Shown: positions 1 through 12,173, counted from the stretch's first letter. The stretch is 64,000 nucleotides of DNA from Rhodoferax sp. U2-2l (GCF_020594515.1 NZ_JAJCTH010000020.1:1-64000), one strand, 5' to 3'. The notes: a model not told the origin generated them from the letters alone. Numbers and translations: made by a program.

Positions 1-160
1 TTCTTTTTTCGCTTTATTTCTTGTTCGTGTCTTTGTTGTTGTTTTTGCTACATTGGTTTATCACTTTTACGATTTGTTTTGTGTTTTTTTTTTTCGAGCC
101 GTAGATGGCATACGAGATGGATTCTCGTTATTGTAGTTCAGTCTTGTGCTCTTCCGTTCT
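1..160. other. Non-genomic sequence: Illumina P7/index adapter and read noise
   Basis: Bases 95-118 align without gaps to the 24-nt P7 oligonucleotide with about 20 matches. They end in the exact 12-mer GGCATACGAGAT (107-118). Bases 119-126 then sit where an 8-nt index would be. Bases 127-160 align to the TruSeq read-2 adapter, about 23 of 27 matching over 134-160. Bases 1-94 are T-rich low-complexity sequence, which on the other strand is the poly-A noise expected after read-through of an adapter. Genomic sequence starts at about 161. Any reading frame using bases 1-160 has an artificial end. Confidence 0.93.
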
Positions 161-3134
<2,974 letters not shown>

Positions 3135-3170
3135 GGCTCAACCCGTCAAATGAAATGGAGATGATGCCCA

Positions 3171-5432
3171 TCAGGCAATGCGAAAACGCGCCACCGATTG
3201 CCGCAATTCCTCAGCCACCTTGGACAGCTCACGCACTTGCGCCGCCGTGGAACGGGTGCCTTCCCCCGTCTGCTCGGTGACCGCAAAAATGTGCTGGATG
3301 TTCTCAGCCACCTCGTTGGCCATGTTGGCCTCGCGCAACGTGGCGCCGGAAATCTGTTCGATCAACTCGGCCAGCCGCCGCGACACCTGGTCGATCTCGG
3401 ACAGCGCCGTGCCCGCACGGTCGGACAGCTTGGCGCCCTCGACCACACCCTGGGTGGAGCGCTCCATGGCGCCCACCGCATCCTGCGTGTCGGTTTGAAT
3501 GGCTTTCACCAACGCCGAAATCTGCCGGGTGGCGTCGGCCGAGCGCTCGGCCAGGCGCTGCACTTCTTCGGCCACCACCGAGAAGCCACGCCCGGCCTCA
3601 CCGGCCGAGGCCGCCTGGATGGCCGCGTTGAGCGCCAGCACGTTGGTCTGCTCGGTGATGTCGGAGATCAGTTCGGTGATTTCACCAATCTCTTGCGAGG
3701 ATTCACCCAGGCGTTTGATGCGTTTGGAAGTGTCCTGAATCTGGTCGCGGATCGCGTTCATGCCGCCGATGGCGTTTTGCACCGCCTGCAGGCCCACGTC
3801 GGCCGCCTGCAGGGACTGACGCGCCACGCTGGCCGACTCCTGGGCCTGGGCCGACACCAGGTTGATGCGCTGGGCCATGTCCACCACCGATTGGCCGGTT
3901 TCACGGATTTCGTGCAACTGCTCTTGCGACGCGGCCAGCAGCTCGGTGGAGGTCAGGTCCACCTCCGCCGTGGTGCTGGCCACTTTGGCGGCGGTGTTTT
4001 GCACGTTGCCCACCAGCGAGCGCAGTTCTTCCACGGTGTAGTTGACCGAGTCGGCAATGGCGCCGGTGATGTCTTCGGTGACCGTGGCCTCCTGCGTCAA
4101 ATCACCCTCAGCCACGGCTTGCAGCTCGTTCATGAGCCGCAAAATGGCGGCCTGGTTGGCATCGTTGACACGTTTGGCGTCTTGCTCCTGGCGCTGCGCT
4201 TCCTGGCGCAACGCGTCGGCCCCCGCCTGCCGCTGGCGGCTGTCAAGCAGCTGCACATAAGACAGGCCGACCGCACTGAGCAGCGCCAGCAAGGCCGCCA
4301 ATACCAGCGCGCCCAAGGCCAGGGTGCCCAGGCCAGCTTGTGACGACAGGTCGCCCTGCAACAACTCCAGTTCCTTGCGCAGCGCATCGCTGTCGGCCAC
4401 GATAGCCACTTGCGCTTGGCGCGCTGCCACCAGACCCGGCTGGTTGCCCAGAACCGTGCTGACCTGGGTTTGGGTGTCTTCAAACAGCTTGAGCAAGGCA
4501 CTCAGTCGCTCACGCGTCTGGGCATCGCCCGAGGCGCTCAGCCGCAGCTCGGCATTGCCATCGAGCAGACCGCTGGCCAGGCGCTTGAACGCCTCCAGGT
4601 CTTGGCCCAGCAGCGCCACGGTCTGGGCACTCGCCCCGTCCAGGGTCAAAAACTCGTTGGCAGACTTGCCAATGCGCTGCGTCAGCATCACCAGTTGGCC
4701 TGCGGCAGCCACTTCGGTGGCCGGCGCATTCTGCTGCAACGTCAGGGCCGACACGGCTTCCGCCAGGTCCAGCAGTTCTGACGACTGGCGGTTGATCAAA
4801 CGCAACGAGGTGCTGGTCTGGGTCAGTGTCTTTTGCTGCGCCATCACCGTGGCAGCGTTCTTTTCAGCGCGGTCCACCAAGGGCGTGATTTTGCTCAGGG
4901 TGTCCTGGTAGGGCGCACGCACCGGCGCCAGTTGCAGCTCGGCGTCACCGTTGACCAGACCACGCACCGAGCGGGTCAGCACGTTTGAACTCTCGGCCAC
5001 CTCCGGGAACGCCTTGGCATCACCCACCAGCGCTTGCGACACCGACTTGGCCAGCCGCTGGGACTGCATCAGGGACTGGCCGGTGGACTTGAGTTGCTGC
5101 GCGCCGCGATCGCTGTCATGGAGGGCGAACAAGGCCGCCCCCACCAGCAGCACCAAGGCCAGACCCAAAAGAATCGACAGGGTCCGCTGGTGCCGGGCCA
5201 CCGTCTGGCGGCCCAGCAACGGCAAGGCGATGGGCTCAAGATCCGCCTTGACCGGCGGCGGGACGCGCGGGCTGAGGTCTTCCAGCGACACCTGGCGGGT
5301 CACCCCCGACGGGAACTGCGACGCGGCCTGCTCGGACGACAGATCGGGCATCCCCAAACTCAGGCCCGAATCCAGAACCGAGTCCTGCGGTTTCTTCCTG
5401 AACAGGTTTTTCAAATCATCCACGACAGCCAT
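3171..5432 (-). CDS. pilJ: Twitching motility methyl-accepting chemotaxis protein PilJ
   Basis: This 753-residue inner-membrane chemoreceptor controls type IV pilus activity through the Chp pathway. A cytoplasmic N-terminus precedes a membrane segment at about 84-104 (LSILLGLALVLLVGAALFAL). A periplasmic PilJ-type helical sensor region follows, then a second hydrophobic segment at about 370-395. The C-terminal half has HAMP and methyl-accepting signalling domains. The conserved hairpin tip is visible (ITEQTNVLALNAAIQAASAG, then RGFSVVAEEVQRLAERS). Length and order fit the PilJ family. It sits between pilI and chpA. Confidence 0.93.
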   Translation of the reverse strand: MAVVDDLKNLFRKKPQDSVLDSGLSLGMPDLSSEQAASQFPSGVTRQVSLEDLSPRVPPPVKADLEPIALPLLGRQTVARHQRTLSILLGLALVLLVGAALFALHDSDRGAQQLKSTGQSLMQSQRLAKSVSQALVGDAKAFPEVAESSNVLTRSVRGLVNGDAELQLAPVRAPYQDTLSKITPLVDRAEKNAATVMAQQKTLTQTSTSLRLINRQSSELLDLAEAVSALTLQQNAPATEVAAAGQLVMLTQRIGKSANEFLTLDGASAQTVALLGQDLEAFKRLASGLLDGNAELRLSASGDAQTRERLSALLKLFEDTQTQVSTVLGNQPGLVAARQAQVAIVADSDALRKELELLQGDLSSQAGLGTLALGALVLAALLALLSAVGLSYVQLLDSRQRQAGADALRQEAQRQEQDAKRVNDANQAAILRLMNELQAVAEGDLTQEATVTEDITGAIADSVNYTVEELRSLVGNVQNTAAKVASTTAEVDLTSTELLAASQEQLHEIRETGQSVVDMAQRINLVSAQAQESASVARQSLQAADVGLQAVQNAIGGMNAIRDQIQDTSKRIKRLGESSQEIGEITELISDITEQTNVLALNAAIQAASAGEAGRGFSVVAEEVQRLAERSADATRQISALVKAIQTDTQDAVGAMERSTQGVVEGAKLSDRAGTALSEIDQVSRRLAELIEQISGATLREANMANEVAENIQHIFAVTEQTGEGTRSTAAQVRELSKVAEELRQSVARFRIA

Positions 5433-5453
5433 AAGGTCACCCCAATGAGAAAT

Positions 5454-5984
5454 TCAACGGCCAATGCTCAGGAACGCGGGCGTCTGGGACAGCGCGTACA
5501 GATCGATCTCCTGCCACGGCCGGCCCTCCCTATCCAGAAAACACTGGCCAAAATAAGGCGGCGAACCCGACGGCGCGGGCTCGGCTGACAGGAAGGCTTC
5601 TTGCCGACGCAGCCCCATCAAACGGTCGACCACCAGCGCGCCATTGACACCGGCGTCCGCATTCAGGGTGACCAGCCGCGCCTGCGCCCAGGCTGACTCA
5701 TGGCGAACCGGCGTGGCCGCCGGTTCGATCAACCGCGCCAGATCCACCACCCCGAACAAGCCACCGCGCAGGTTGGCCACGCCGCAAAACCAGGCTTGGG
5801 TGTAAGGCACCGGGGTGATGGGGCTCAGCGGAAAAATCTCGCCCGACTGCGACAGCGGCAGCAGGTAGGGTCGCCCCGCCATGGTCACCGCCAGCCAGGC
5901 CACCGCCACCGCCTGGGTCTGGACCGACGCAAGCCTGCCTGCCAGACGGGTTTGGAGGTCTCTGAGGGCTTGTTTCTTGGTCAT
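5454..5984 (-). CDS. pilI: CheW-like adaptor PilI
   Basis: This 176-residue CheW-domain protein is expected to couple the PilJ receptor to the ChpA kinase. The CheW-like core is recognisable (PYLLPLSQSGEIFPLSPI, then WFCGVANLRGGLFGVVDLA, and later ALVVDRLMGLR). The start at 5984 gives a normal family length. It lies 13 bp after pilH and 21 bp before pilJ, all on the same strand. Identity as PilI rather than another CheW protein comes from operon position. Confidence 0.9.
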   Translation of the reverse strand: MTKKQALRDLQTRLAGRLASVQTQAVAVAWLAVTMAGRPYLLPLSQSGEIFPLSPITPVPYTQAWFCGVANLRGGLFGVVDLARLIEPAATPVRHESAWAQARLVTLNADAGVNGALVVDRLMGLRRQEAFLSAEPAPSGSPPYFGQCFLDREGRPWQEIDLYALSQTPAFLSIGR

Positions 5985-5997
5985 TGAGGTGCGAATG

Positions 5998-6363
5998 TCA
6001 GCCCAACGCCTTGATTTTTTCCATCAGTTCCTGGGCGTTGACGGGTTTGGTGATGTAGTCACTGGCGCCCTGGCGCAAACCCCAGACCCGGTCGGTCTCC
6101 AGGTTCTTGCTGGTACACATGATGATCGGAATATCCGCATATTCCGGCTTGCGGTGGATGAAACGGGTCAGCTGAAAGCCGTTTTGCCCGGGCATCACCA
6201 CATCCATCAGGATCAGGTCCGGCTTGGCATCGGCCAGGCATTTGAGCGCCGCTTCACCGCTCTCGGCGGTGCGCACCGTCAACCCATGCACATGCAGCAG
6301 GTTGCTCAAAAACATCAACTCGGTTTTGGAGTCATCCACAATCAACACATCGCGAATGGTCAC
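5998..6363 (-). CDS. pilH: Response regulator PilH
   Basis: This 121-residue single-domain CheY-like receiver has acidic residues in VLIVDDSK near the N-terminus. The phospho-acceptor Asp is in PDLILMDVVMPG at about residue 53, and the conserved Lys is in DYITKPV near the C-terminus. It has no output domain. Its start codon overlaps the pilG stop by 4 bp (ATGA), which suggests translational coupling. In the Pil-Chp pathway, PilH opposes or tunes PilG output in pilus retraction and extension. Confidence 0.92.
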   Translation of the reverse strand: MTIRDVLIVDDSKTELMFLSNLLHVHGLTVRTAESGEAALKCLADAKPDLILMDVVMPGQNGFQLTRFIHRKPEYADIPIIMCTSKNLETDRVWGLRQGASDYITKPVNAQELMEKIKALG

Positions 6364-6770
6364 GCCGCATCCCCTTGTAATGCAGCGGCATGCTGCGCCA
6401 CGGCCTTGAGCAACTGGTCTTTGGTGAACGGCTTGGTCAGGTAGTCCTGCGCGCCCACCATGCGGCCACGTGCCTTGTCAAACACCCCATCTTTGGACGA
6501 CAACATGATCACCGGCACACCGCTGAATTTGACATTGCGCTTGATGATGGCGCAGGTCTGGTAGCCGTCCAGCCGGGGCATCAGGATGTCGCAAAAAATC
6601 AGGTCGGGATGGTAGTCACTGACCTTGGACAAGGCATCAAAGCCGTCCTCGGCCAGCATCACCTCATGCTGCCCCGCTTTCAGAAAAATCTCGGCGCTGC
6701 GCCGGATGGTGTTGCTGTCATCAACCACCAGGATTTTCAAAGGCGATCCGGTTGTATTCACCCGATGCAT
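6360..6770 (-). CDS. pilG: Response regulator PilG
   Basis: This CheY-like single-domain receiver of 136 residues is the main output regulator of the twitching chemosensory pathway. Motifs are ILVVDDSNTIRRSAE at the N-terminus, the phospho-acceptor Asp in IFCDILMPRLDGYQ, and the switch Lys in DYLTKPFTKDQLL. The open frame runs further upstream but overlaps rubredoxin, so I chose ATG 6770. A GGAG abuts that ATG directly. A GTG at 6761 has the better 9-nt spacing, so the true start may be three codons later. Confidence 0.92.
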   Translation of the reverse strand: MHRVNTTGSPLKILVVDDSNTIRRSAEIFLKAGQHEVMLAEDGFDALSKVSDYHPDLIFCDILMPRLDGYQTCAIIKRNVKFSGVPVIMLSSKDGVFDKARGRMVGAQDYLTKPFTKDQLLKAVAQHAAALQGDAA

Positions 6771-6808
6771 CTCCAGAGTTGATGTTGAAACGTGTACTGG
6801 ACCGACGG

Positions 6809-6982
6809 TCAGATCTGCACCATCTCGAAATCTTCCTTGCGTGCCCCGCAGTCGGGACACGCCCAGTTCAAGGGCACCTGGTCCCACGGGGTGCCCGCTG
6901 GTATGCCGCTGTCCGGGTCACCCACCGCCTCATCATAAATCCAGCCACAGATCAAACACATCCAGGTTGTCGACGGGGTCAC
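6809..6982 (-). CDS. Rubredoxin
   Basis: This small iron-sulfur electron carrier of about 57 residues was read directly from the minus strand. Two iron-binding Cys pairs are present: CLICGWIYDEAVGDPDSG near the N-terminus and WACPDCGARKEDFEMV near the C-terminus, with a typical rubredoxin core between them. No ATG lies upstream in frame, so I chose GTG at 6982, which has a weak AAAGG ten bases upstream. The alternative ATG at 6961 gives 50 residues and would start immediately before the first Cys. It precedes pilG on the same strand and is divergent from hemL. Confidence 0.9.
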   Translation of the reverse strand: MTPSTTWMCLICGWIYDEAVGDPDSGIPAGTPWDQVPLNWACPDCGARKEDFEMVQI

Positions 6983-7222
6983 GGGTTGGGCACCTTTGAA
7001 ACGGGTTAAATACAGAGCTGCTATTCCATACAGCCAGCCACCTGCACGCTATTCTGCCTCAAGAAAATTGCCCAACCACGCTTTTCGGACCCTCACCGGG
7101 CGCGGTCAGCCAGCCCGTCCGAGAGACAATGGGGGTTCGCGTCACCTGATGTGCCCCATCTGCCGCTGGCAGCACGGCACCGCAGCGACGTTTCCCCGAT
7201 GTTTCACTCAAGTTCATTTTCC

Positions 7223-8533
7223 ATGACCACTTCAACCGACCTCAACCAGACCCTGTTCGAACGCGCCAAACATGTGATTCCCGGTGGCGTCAACTCACCC
7301 GTGCGCGCCTTTCGCGCCGTGGGCGGCACCCCGCGCTTCATCAGCCGGGCGCAGGGCGCGTACATCTGGGACGCCAATGGCCAGAAATACATCGACTACA
7401 TCGGCTCCTGGGGCCCGATGATCCTGGGCCACGGCCACCCGGCGGTGGTGGAGGCGGTGCAAAAAGCGGTGCTGGAAGGTTTCTCCTACGGTGCCCCCAC
7501 CGAACGCGAGGTGGAACTGGCCGAAGAAATCCTCAAGATCATGCCCAGCATGGACATGGTGCGTTTGGTCAGCTCCGGCACCGAGGCCGGTATGAGCGCG
7601 ATCCGCCTGGCCCGTGGTGCCACCGGCCGCAAGACCATCCTCAAGTTTGAAGGCTGTTACCACGGCCACGCCGACGCGCTGTTGGTCAAGGCCGGCTCGG
7701 GCCTGGCCACCTTTGGCAACCCCACCAGCGCCGGTGTGCCACCCGAGGTGGTGCAGCACACCATGGTGCTCGAATACAACAACGTCGAGCAGATCGAAGC
7801 CGCCTTTGCCGAACACGGCAACGAGATTGCCTGCATCATCATCGAGCCGATTGCCGGCAACATGAACTTTGTGCGCGCCAGCGTGCCGTTCATGAAACGC
7901 TGCCGCGAGTTGTGCACCCAGCATGGCGCGCTGCTGATCCTGGACGAGGTGATGACCGGCTTCCGCGTGGCGCTGGGTGGCGCCCAAAGTGTCTACGCCC
8001 AAGCCATCCCCGGCTTTGAGCCCGACATGACGGTGATGGGCAAGGTGATTGGTGGCGGCATGCCGTTGGCGGCTTTTGGCGCCAAACGCGCGGTGATGGA
8101 ACACCTGGCGCCGCTCGGTGGTGTCTACCAGGCCGGCACCTTGTCGGGTAACCCGGTGGCCACTGCCTGCGGTCTGGCCACGCTCAAGGAAATCAGCCGA
8201 CCCGGTTTTTACGACGAACTGGGCCGCAAAACCCAGGCGCTGATCAGTGGCCTGAAAGATGCGGCTGCCGCCGAAGGCGTGGCCTTCAGCGGCGACAGCC
8301 AGGGCGGCATGATGGGCTTCTTCCTGCTGGACACCCTGCCCAGCACCTACAGCCAGGTCATGAAAACCGACGGCGCCAAGTTCAACCAGCTGTTCCACGG
8401 CCTGCTGGACCGCGGCGTCTACATCGCGCCAGCGCTGTATGAAGCTGGGTTTGTGAGCGCGGCGCATACCGATGAGGACATTGCCAACACGGTGGCAGCG
8501 GCGCGAGAGATCTTCAAGTTGCTTCCGAAGTAA
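7223..8533 (+). CDS. hemL: Glutamate-1-semialdehyde 2,1-aminomutase
   Basis: This PLP enzyme of tetrapyrrole synthesis (C5 pathway) converts glutamate-1-semialdehyde to 5-aminolevulinate. It has 436 residues, the usual family length. The N-terminus [20 protein letters not shown] is characteristic. The fold-type I aminotransferase motifs are visible ([26 protein letters not shown]). The PLP-binding Lys is in [11 protein letters not shown] at about residue 274. The longer open frame from 7151 lacks family support at its start, so ATG 7223 was chosen. An intrinsic terminator follows at 8581-8607. Confidence 0.97.
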   Translation: MTTSTDLNQTLFERAKHVIPGGVNSPVRAFRAVGGTPRFISRAQGAYIWDANGQKYIDYIGSWGPMILGHGHPAVVEAVQKAVLEGFSYGAPTEREVELAEEILKIMPSMDMVRLVSSGTEAGMSAIRLARGATGRKTILKFEGCYHGHADALLVKAGSGLATFGNPTSAGVPPEVVQHTMVLEYNNVEQIEAAFAEHGNEIACIIIEPIAGNMNFVRASVPFMKRCRELCTQHGALLILDEVMTGFRVALGGAQSVYAQAIPGFEPDMTVMGKVIGGGMPLAAFGAKRAVMEHLAPLGGVYQAGTLSGNPVATACGLATLKEISRPGFYDELGRKTQALISGLKDAAAAEGVAFSGDSQGGMMGFFLLDTLPSTYSQVMKTDGAKFNQLFHGLLDRGVYIAPALYEAGFVSAAHTDEDIANTVAAAREIFKLLPK

Positions 8534-8879
8534 TCGCAACCAGCCCTTTTTGAATAGGGGCTGGAGACAAATTTGATACAAAAAAGCGGTCGATGGCCGC
8601 TTTTTTTGTGAGTCCACGCCATCACCCTGCGTCTTGCCCTGCGCCGTGCAGATCGTGGGGTAGCCGTTCTCCGGCTTGCCCGCGGGTGAAGATGTGGGTT
8701 GACTAGATGCGCCACCTGCTTCGCCAAGCGAAAAGCGCCTGCACCCGGTCAGCCCAGACCCCGTCTTCAACAGTTTTGACCACGACGCGTGAGCAGCTTG
8801 AGGCTGATGGCTGTCAGCCAGGTCGCCGAAATGCCCGTCAGATTGGCGTTCGGTGTCAACCGTTGGATTTAGTGCAACA
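8534..8879. other. Intergenic region between convergent hemL and the minor-pilin operon
   Basis: No convincing gene is seen in these 346 bp. It holds a short inverted repeat (CCAGCCC at 8540 with GGGGCTGG ending at 8564), which may belong to a dispersed small-repeat family. The hemL terminator follows at 8581-8607. The remainder, about 8610-8879, shows no recognised element. Confidence 0.6.
8581..8607 (+). terminator. Intrinsic terminator after hemL
   Basis: A 9-bp stem AAAAAGCGG/CCGCTTTTT with a 7-nt loop is followed by a run of T, 48 bp after the hemL stop. The flanking A-run and T-run make it potentially bidirectional, serving the convergent operon as well. Confidence 0.85.
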
Positions 8880-10988
8880 TCAGAGATACCTGGTCCAAAA
8901 GGTTTTAGCTATCGGCGTTACCGGTTGACAACTTGTGCTCATGCAAGGCGTCTGCGTTGGATCAAAACCGGATGGCAGATTTCTCAGATCAATGGTCGTT
9001 GACCCTGTCCACGTCGTCGTGGCGTTGGTGCCCCCACGTTGGTTGGCCACTTGTATCCTGCCAACGATGGTGGTGTTGCCGGTGGTCGATAACAGATTGC
9101 CTGCGATGACACTGCCATAAATCTCATTGGAGGCGCCGACACTGATATCCCCTCCCACGTAATTTCCATTGAGATACCCACCCGCGACAAGTGCAACATT
9201 CCCGATGGAGGACGGTTTATAAGTTGACCCGTCGCACAAATCGGAGGGATAGATACCGTAAAGCCGTGTCGCAGTCGTGATGCCCTGGGCTGTTCGATTG
9301 TCCGTACAGGTTCCGGTAAAACCCGCATAGTTGGGGGAATAGACCTTGGTACTGCCTGAAGTGGTGATGTTCCCGGTTGCCGCAAAGGTGTTGATGTAAA
9401 CCCCGTTGCCCACATTGAGCCCGCCCTCAAAGTAGGCAAACCCTGGGGCCATGGTCTGACCTCCAATTGACCACGCACCATTGGCGTATGTGAAACATGA
9501 GTTGTTCGCGCTGTAGCCTTGACACAAAGTCTTGTAGGGTGACACGGGTTCTGTGCAATCTCCGGACGCATCGACCGCTTTGCACAAATAGTCCTTGTAT
9601 CCGTTAGAACCAATGTTGCCGATGTAGTAGCGCCCGTTGTCAATGGTGCTCACGTTTCGGACGGTAACGACCTTTTTCCCGGTGACGGGTTCAATCTCAA
9701 AGACATAATTTGCGCTGTTCTTGAGCGTGTACACGTCAACAATTGCGGACGGAACAAGGACGGGTGAGATGACCGGTGCATTGACAACGGGGATATTCAC
9801 CGTGTAGCTCGGGTCCCTGGTAACGTTCATCACAGGATCCCAGGCTTTGACAACCGGTCCTGAAATTGCGCCGACAACCACACCAGACACCACTTTTTGC
9901 TGGCCCGTATAGGTGAGGCCGCTGCCACCGGTCAAAGCGCCCTGCACGCCCAGTCCATAACCGCTGCTCAACACTATTTGCCCAAGTGAATTGAGCGTCT
10001 GCACATTGCCATTTCCGGACAGCGTTGTTGTCCCGCGTGAATTAATGACCGTGGGGCCATTCTTGCCTTGATACACCACATTCCCATTGGCGTTGATGGT
10101 GCTCGCACCCTTGGATGAGGTCCAGTTCACGGCGCCTTCGGTATTCAATACACCACTGACCGTCGCGCTGCCGCCTGTCACGGAGACATCGCCCTTCGTG
10201 ATGATTGAGCCGGCACTGGCGCTGCCGCCCGTGAGTGACACATCCCCATTGGCTTTGATGGAACCGATGGACGACGCAGCACCGCCTTTGAGGAGCACGT
10301 CTCCGACAACTTCAATCTCTACAACGTTGGCTGCGCCCGACAGGGTCAGATTGCCATTGCTGCAGATTCGATGGACCGTGATCGCGCTGCCGATCACCAC
10401 ATTGCCAGTGGCACAAATCTCATTGACCCCCGAGACCGAGCCAGACAAATCCACGTCACCATCTACCAAAAAGTTGGCGCTGGTGCCACCAACCACCGTG
10501 ACGTTTCCGGTCATCTTCAGGTGACTGTTGACGTTGACTGTGGCCAACCGCGGCGGGGTGGAGCCACCACCGCCACTCGCTGCCAAGAGGGTATAGATCG
10601 CCTGAATGGTCGCCGTGGTATCTGCACCGCTGCCGGTGATATGGACGGTGATACGACGGTTGGCACTGGCATCCGTCACGATGGAAACCAGCTTGGCCGT
10701 CAGATGATCAACACCGGTAATGGACAGTGTTTTGCCATTGGGCAGACCAGCGAGTTCAGTGGACAGCGCGGTCAGTTGCGTGGCAGTCAGGGTTGTCAAA
10801 TAGAGTCGGATGATCTCGACACCGTCCCATGCACGTGCGGTGGCCTGGGTGTTGGCGTGCAGGGCAAGTTGCTGTTTTTGTGCCGATCGGATGGCATTGA
10901 TACCAACCGCGGTCGAGGCCAACAGCCCAACCGCCATCAGTCCGACCATCAGGGTGTTGACAACACCGGCTTGTTTTCTGATGTCCAT
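8880..10988 (-). CDS. PilX-position pilin-like protein with bactofilin-like repetitive body
   Basis: This 702-residue protein is the last gene of the minor-pilin operon, 6 bp after pilW. The N-terminus is pilin-like: a basic leader ends in Gly8 (RKQAG), followed by a ~25-residue hydrophobic helix (VVNTLMVGLMAVGLLAS) and an amphipathic helix, as in PilX/GspK. Residue +5 is Leu, not Glu. Residues ~150-360 are short Gly/Ser/Val-rich repeats of the type GNVTVVGG, GDVDLSG and NGDVSLTGG. These resemble the beta-helix of bactofilins and polymer-forming proteins. The C-terminal part holds several Cys pairs (YLC...GDC, LCQGY...NSC, PCMSTSC) and ends with more GNV/GDI repeats. PilX is usually about 170-200 residues, so this is much larger. 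I infer an extracellular pilus-tip or cell-surface role. Confidence 0.75.
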   Translation of the reverse strand: MDIRKQAGVVNTLMVGLMAVGLLASTAVGINAIRSAQKQQLALHANTQATARAWDGVEIIRLYLTTLTATQLTALSTELAGLPNGKTLSITGVDHLTAKLVSIVTDASANRRITVHITGSGADTTATIQAIYTLLAASGGGGSTPPRLATVNVNSHLKMTGNVTVVGGTSANFLVDGDVDLSGSVSGVNEICATGNVVIGSAITVHRICSNGNLTLSGAANVVEIEVVGDVLLKGGAASSIGSIKANGDVSLTGGSASAGSIITKGDVSVTGGSATVSGVLNTEGAVNWTSSKGASTINANGNVVYQGKNGPTVINSRGTTTLSGNGNVQTLNSLGQIVLSSGYGLGVQGALTGGSGLTYTGQQKVVSGVVVGAISGPVVKAWDPVMNVTRDPSYTVNIPVVNAPVISPVLVPSAIVDVYTLKNSANYVFEIEPVTGKKVVTVRNVSTIDNGRYYIGNIGSNGYKDYLCKAVDASGDCTEPVSPYKTLCQGYSANNSCFTYANGAWSIGGQTMAPGFAYFEGGLNVGNGVYINTFAATGNITTSGSTKVYSPNYAGFTGTCTDNRTAQGITTATRLYGIYPSDLCDGSTYKPSSIGNVALVAGGYLNGNYVGGDISVGASNEIYGSVIAGNLLSTTGNTTIVGRIQVANQRGGTNATTTWTGSTTIDLRNLPSGFDPTQTPCMSTSCQPVTPIAKTFWTRYL

Positions 10989-10994
10989 GGTCGA

Positions 10995-11696
10995 TCAGTT
11001 TTTACAGATATTGGGGATGCACACGTCGTTGGTGACGGTCACGGCGTTCATGCTTTGCCCGACTGTTGTGGTGACCAAGAGCACCTCGGCAGGTGCACTT
11101 CGCCCATAGGGCGCGCAGGGCGCCATTTGGGCACTGAAGCCGAACTTCTTGTCCGCGTTGAGCGTTCCTGCAGAAACCACATCCTTGATTTTGGCCGCCG
11201 TCCACGTCAGCGTGCTCCATTGCGTTGCGTCGGAACAGGCAACCTCTTGCAGCAGTTTGAGACCACCGCCTTGGCTGACGATCCCCGAACACTGGTCGGT
11301 TGTGCCGTCTTTCCAACGCCAAACCAACGCATTGCCGGCGGCCAGCGCTGTATTGATGGTGACCCCGGTGCCCGTGAGAACCCCCGACTCACTGATGGCC
11401 GCACCACTCAGCATCACAAAATCACGATTCACAGTGCCAGCACGCCCTGGTGTTGATGCACCTTCGCAACTATCCGTGTTGGCCTCAACGCCGAACCCGG
11501 CTTTTTGCATTTCCATTTGCGCCACGACCAGCCCAAGCGAAATCTGGCCGTCAATGCGGTTGGTACTCTTGGTTTGAACCGTCTGTTTGGCTTGTACCTT
11601 GTAGAGATTCACCATGGACAGAAGTGAAAAAAGGCCAATAAAAAGGCCCACCATGAGCGAGATCAGCGACATACCCCGGCATCTGCTTGGATTCAT
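10995..11696 (-). CDS. pilW: Minor pilin PilW-like
   Basis: This 233-residue pilin-like protein has a short leader ending in CRG, then MSLISLMVGLFIGLFSLLSMVN, typical of PilW. Mature residue 5 is Ser instead of the usual Glu. The body carries several Cys residues and a PilW-like segment (ISLGLVVAQMEMQKAGFGVE). It would be cut by prepilin peptidase and help form the pilus-tip priming complex. It sits 3 bp after pilV and 6 bp before the 702-residue gene. The assignment combines the N-terminus with operon order, as the C-terminal part is too divergent to recognise. Confidence 0.8.
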   Translation of the reverse strand: MNPSRCRGMSLISLMVGLFIGLFSLLSMVNLYKVQAKQTVQTKSTNRIDGQISLGLVVAQMEMQKAGFGVEANTDSCEGASTPGRAGTVNRDFVMLSGAAISESGVLTGTGVTINTALAAGNALVWRWKDGTTDQCSGIVSQGGGLKLLQEVACSDATQWSTLTWTAAKIKDVVSAGTLNADKKFGFSAQMAPCAPYGRSAPAEVLLVTTTVGQSMNAVTVTNDVCIPNICKN

Positions 11697-11699
11697 GCA

Positions 11700-12173
11700 T
11701 CATCCTCCGGTATGAACGCTACCCTGGTCAACGGCAACGGTGCCCGATCCTCCAAACAGCGTGGCAGAAGTCACCGAGAGCCGGATTTCTTTCTCCGCTG
11801 CGGTCCCATTGGTTGGCACGGCAACACCATTGATCACTATGCTGTTGTTGACTCGATTCGTGCAAGTGACGGTGACCGCAAGCGATGTGCTAGCGACGGT
11901 GATCGGGGCTGGGGCCGTGTGACACAGAGATGGGCCCGATCCTTGCAGGAGCTGTCTTAACTGGATGGACGCTGTTTGCTGCATGGCGCTTTGGCGCTGA
12001 ACCACAGTCGCCTTGGCTGAGACATAGACAGGCCCAATACCCACAATACTGACCAACACCATGGCCATCATGGCGTCAATCAGTGCATCACCTCGCTCTT
12101 TGCGTCGAAAGTGGCGTTGCGAAACATCCTTGCCAAACGGCTTAGAACAGATTTTTCTGGACACTTTTGCCAC
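11700..12173 (-). CDS. pilV: Minor pilin PilV-like
   Basis: This pilin-like protein of up to 157 residues has leader ...RKERG, then DALIDAMMAMVLVSIVGIGP and a helix continuing to about residue 75 (QTASIQLRQLLQG). Mature residue 5 is Asp rather than Glu. The frame opens with GTG at 12173. A second GTG at 12164 has a GAGGTGG ribosome-binding site five bases upstream and may be the real start. It overlaps the end of fimT by about 30 bp. The predicted role is in the minor-pilin priming complex of the type IV pilus. Confidence 0.8.
   Translation of the reverse strand: MAKVSRKICSKPFGKDVSQRHFRRKERGDALIDAMMAMVLVSIVGIGPVYVSAKATVVQRQSAMQQTASIQLRQLLQGSGPSLCHTAPAPITVASTSLAVTVTCTNRVNNSIVINGVAVPTNGTAAEKEIRLSVTSATLFGGSGTVAVDQGSVHTGG

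Noticed and set aside
7295..8770. Long minus-strand open frame of 491 codons opposite hemL
   Set aside because: It is a high-GC antisense shadow of hemL with Gly/His/Ala-rich composition and no recognisable domain.
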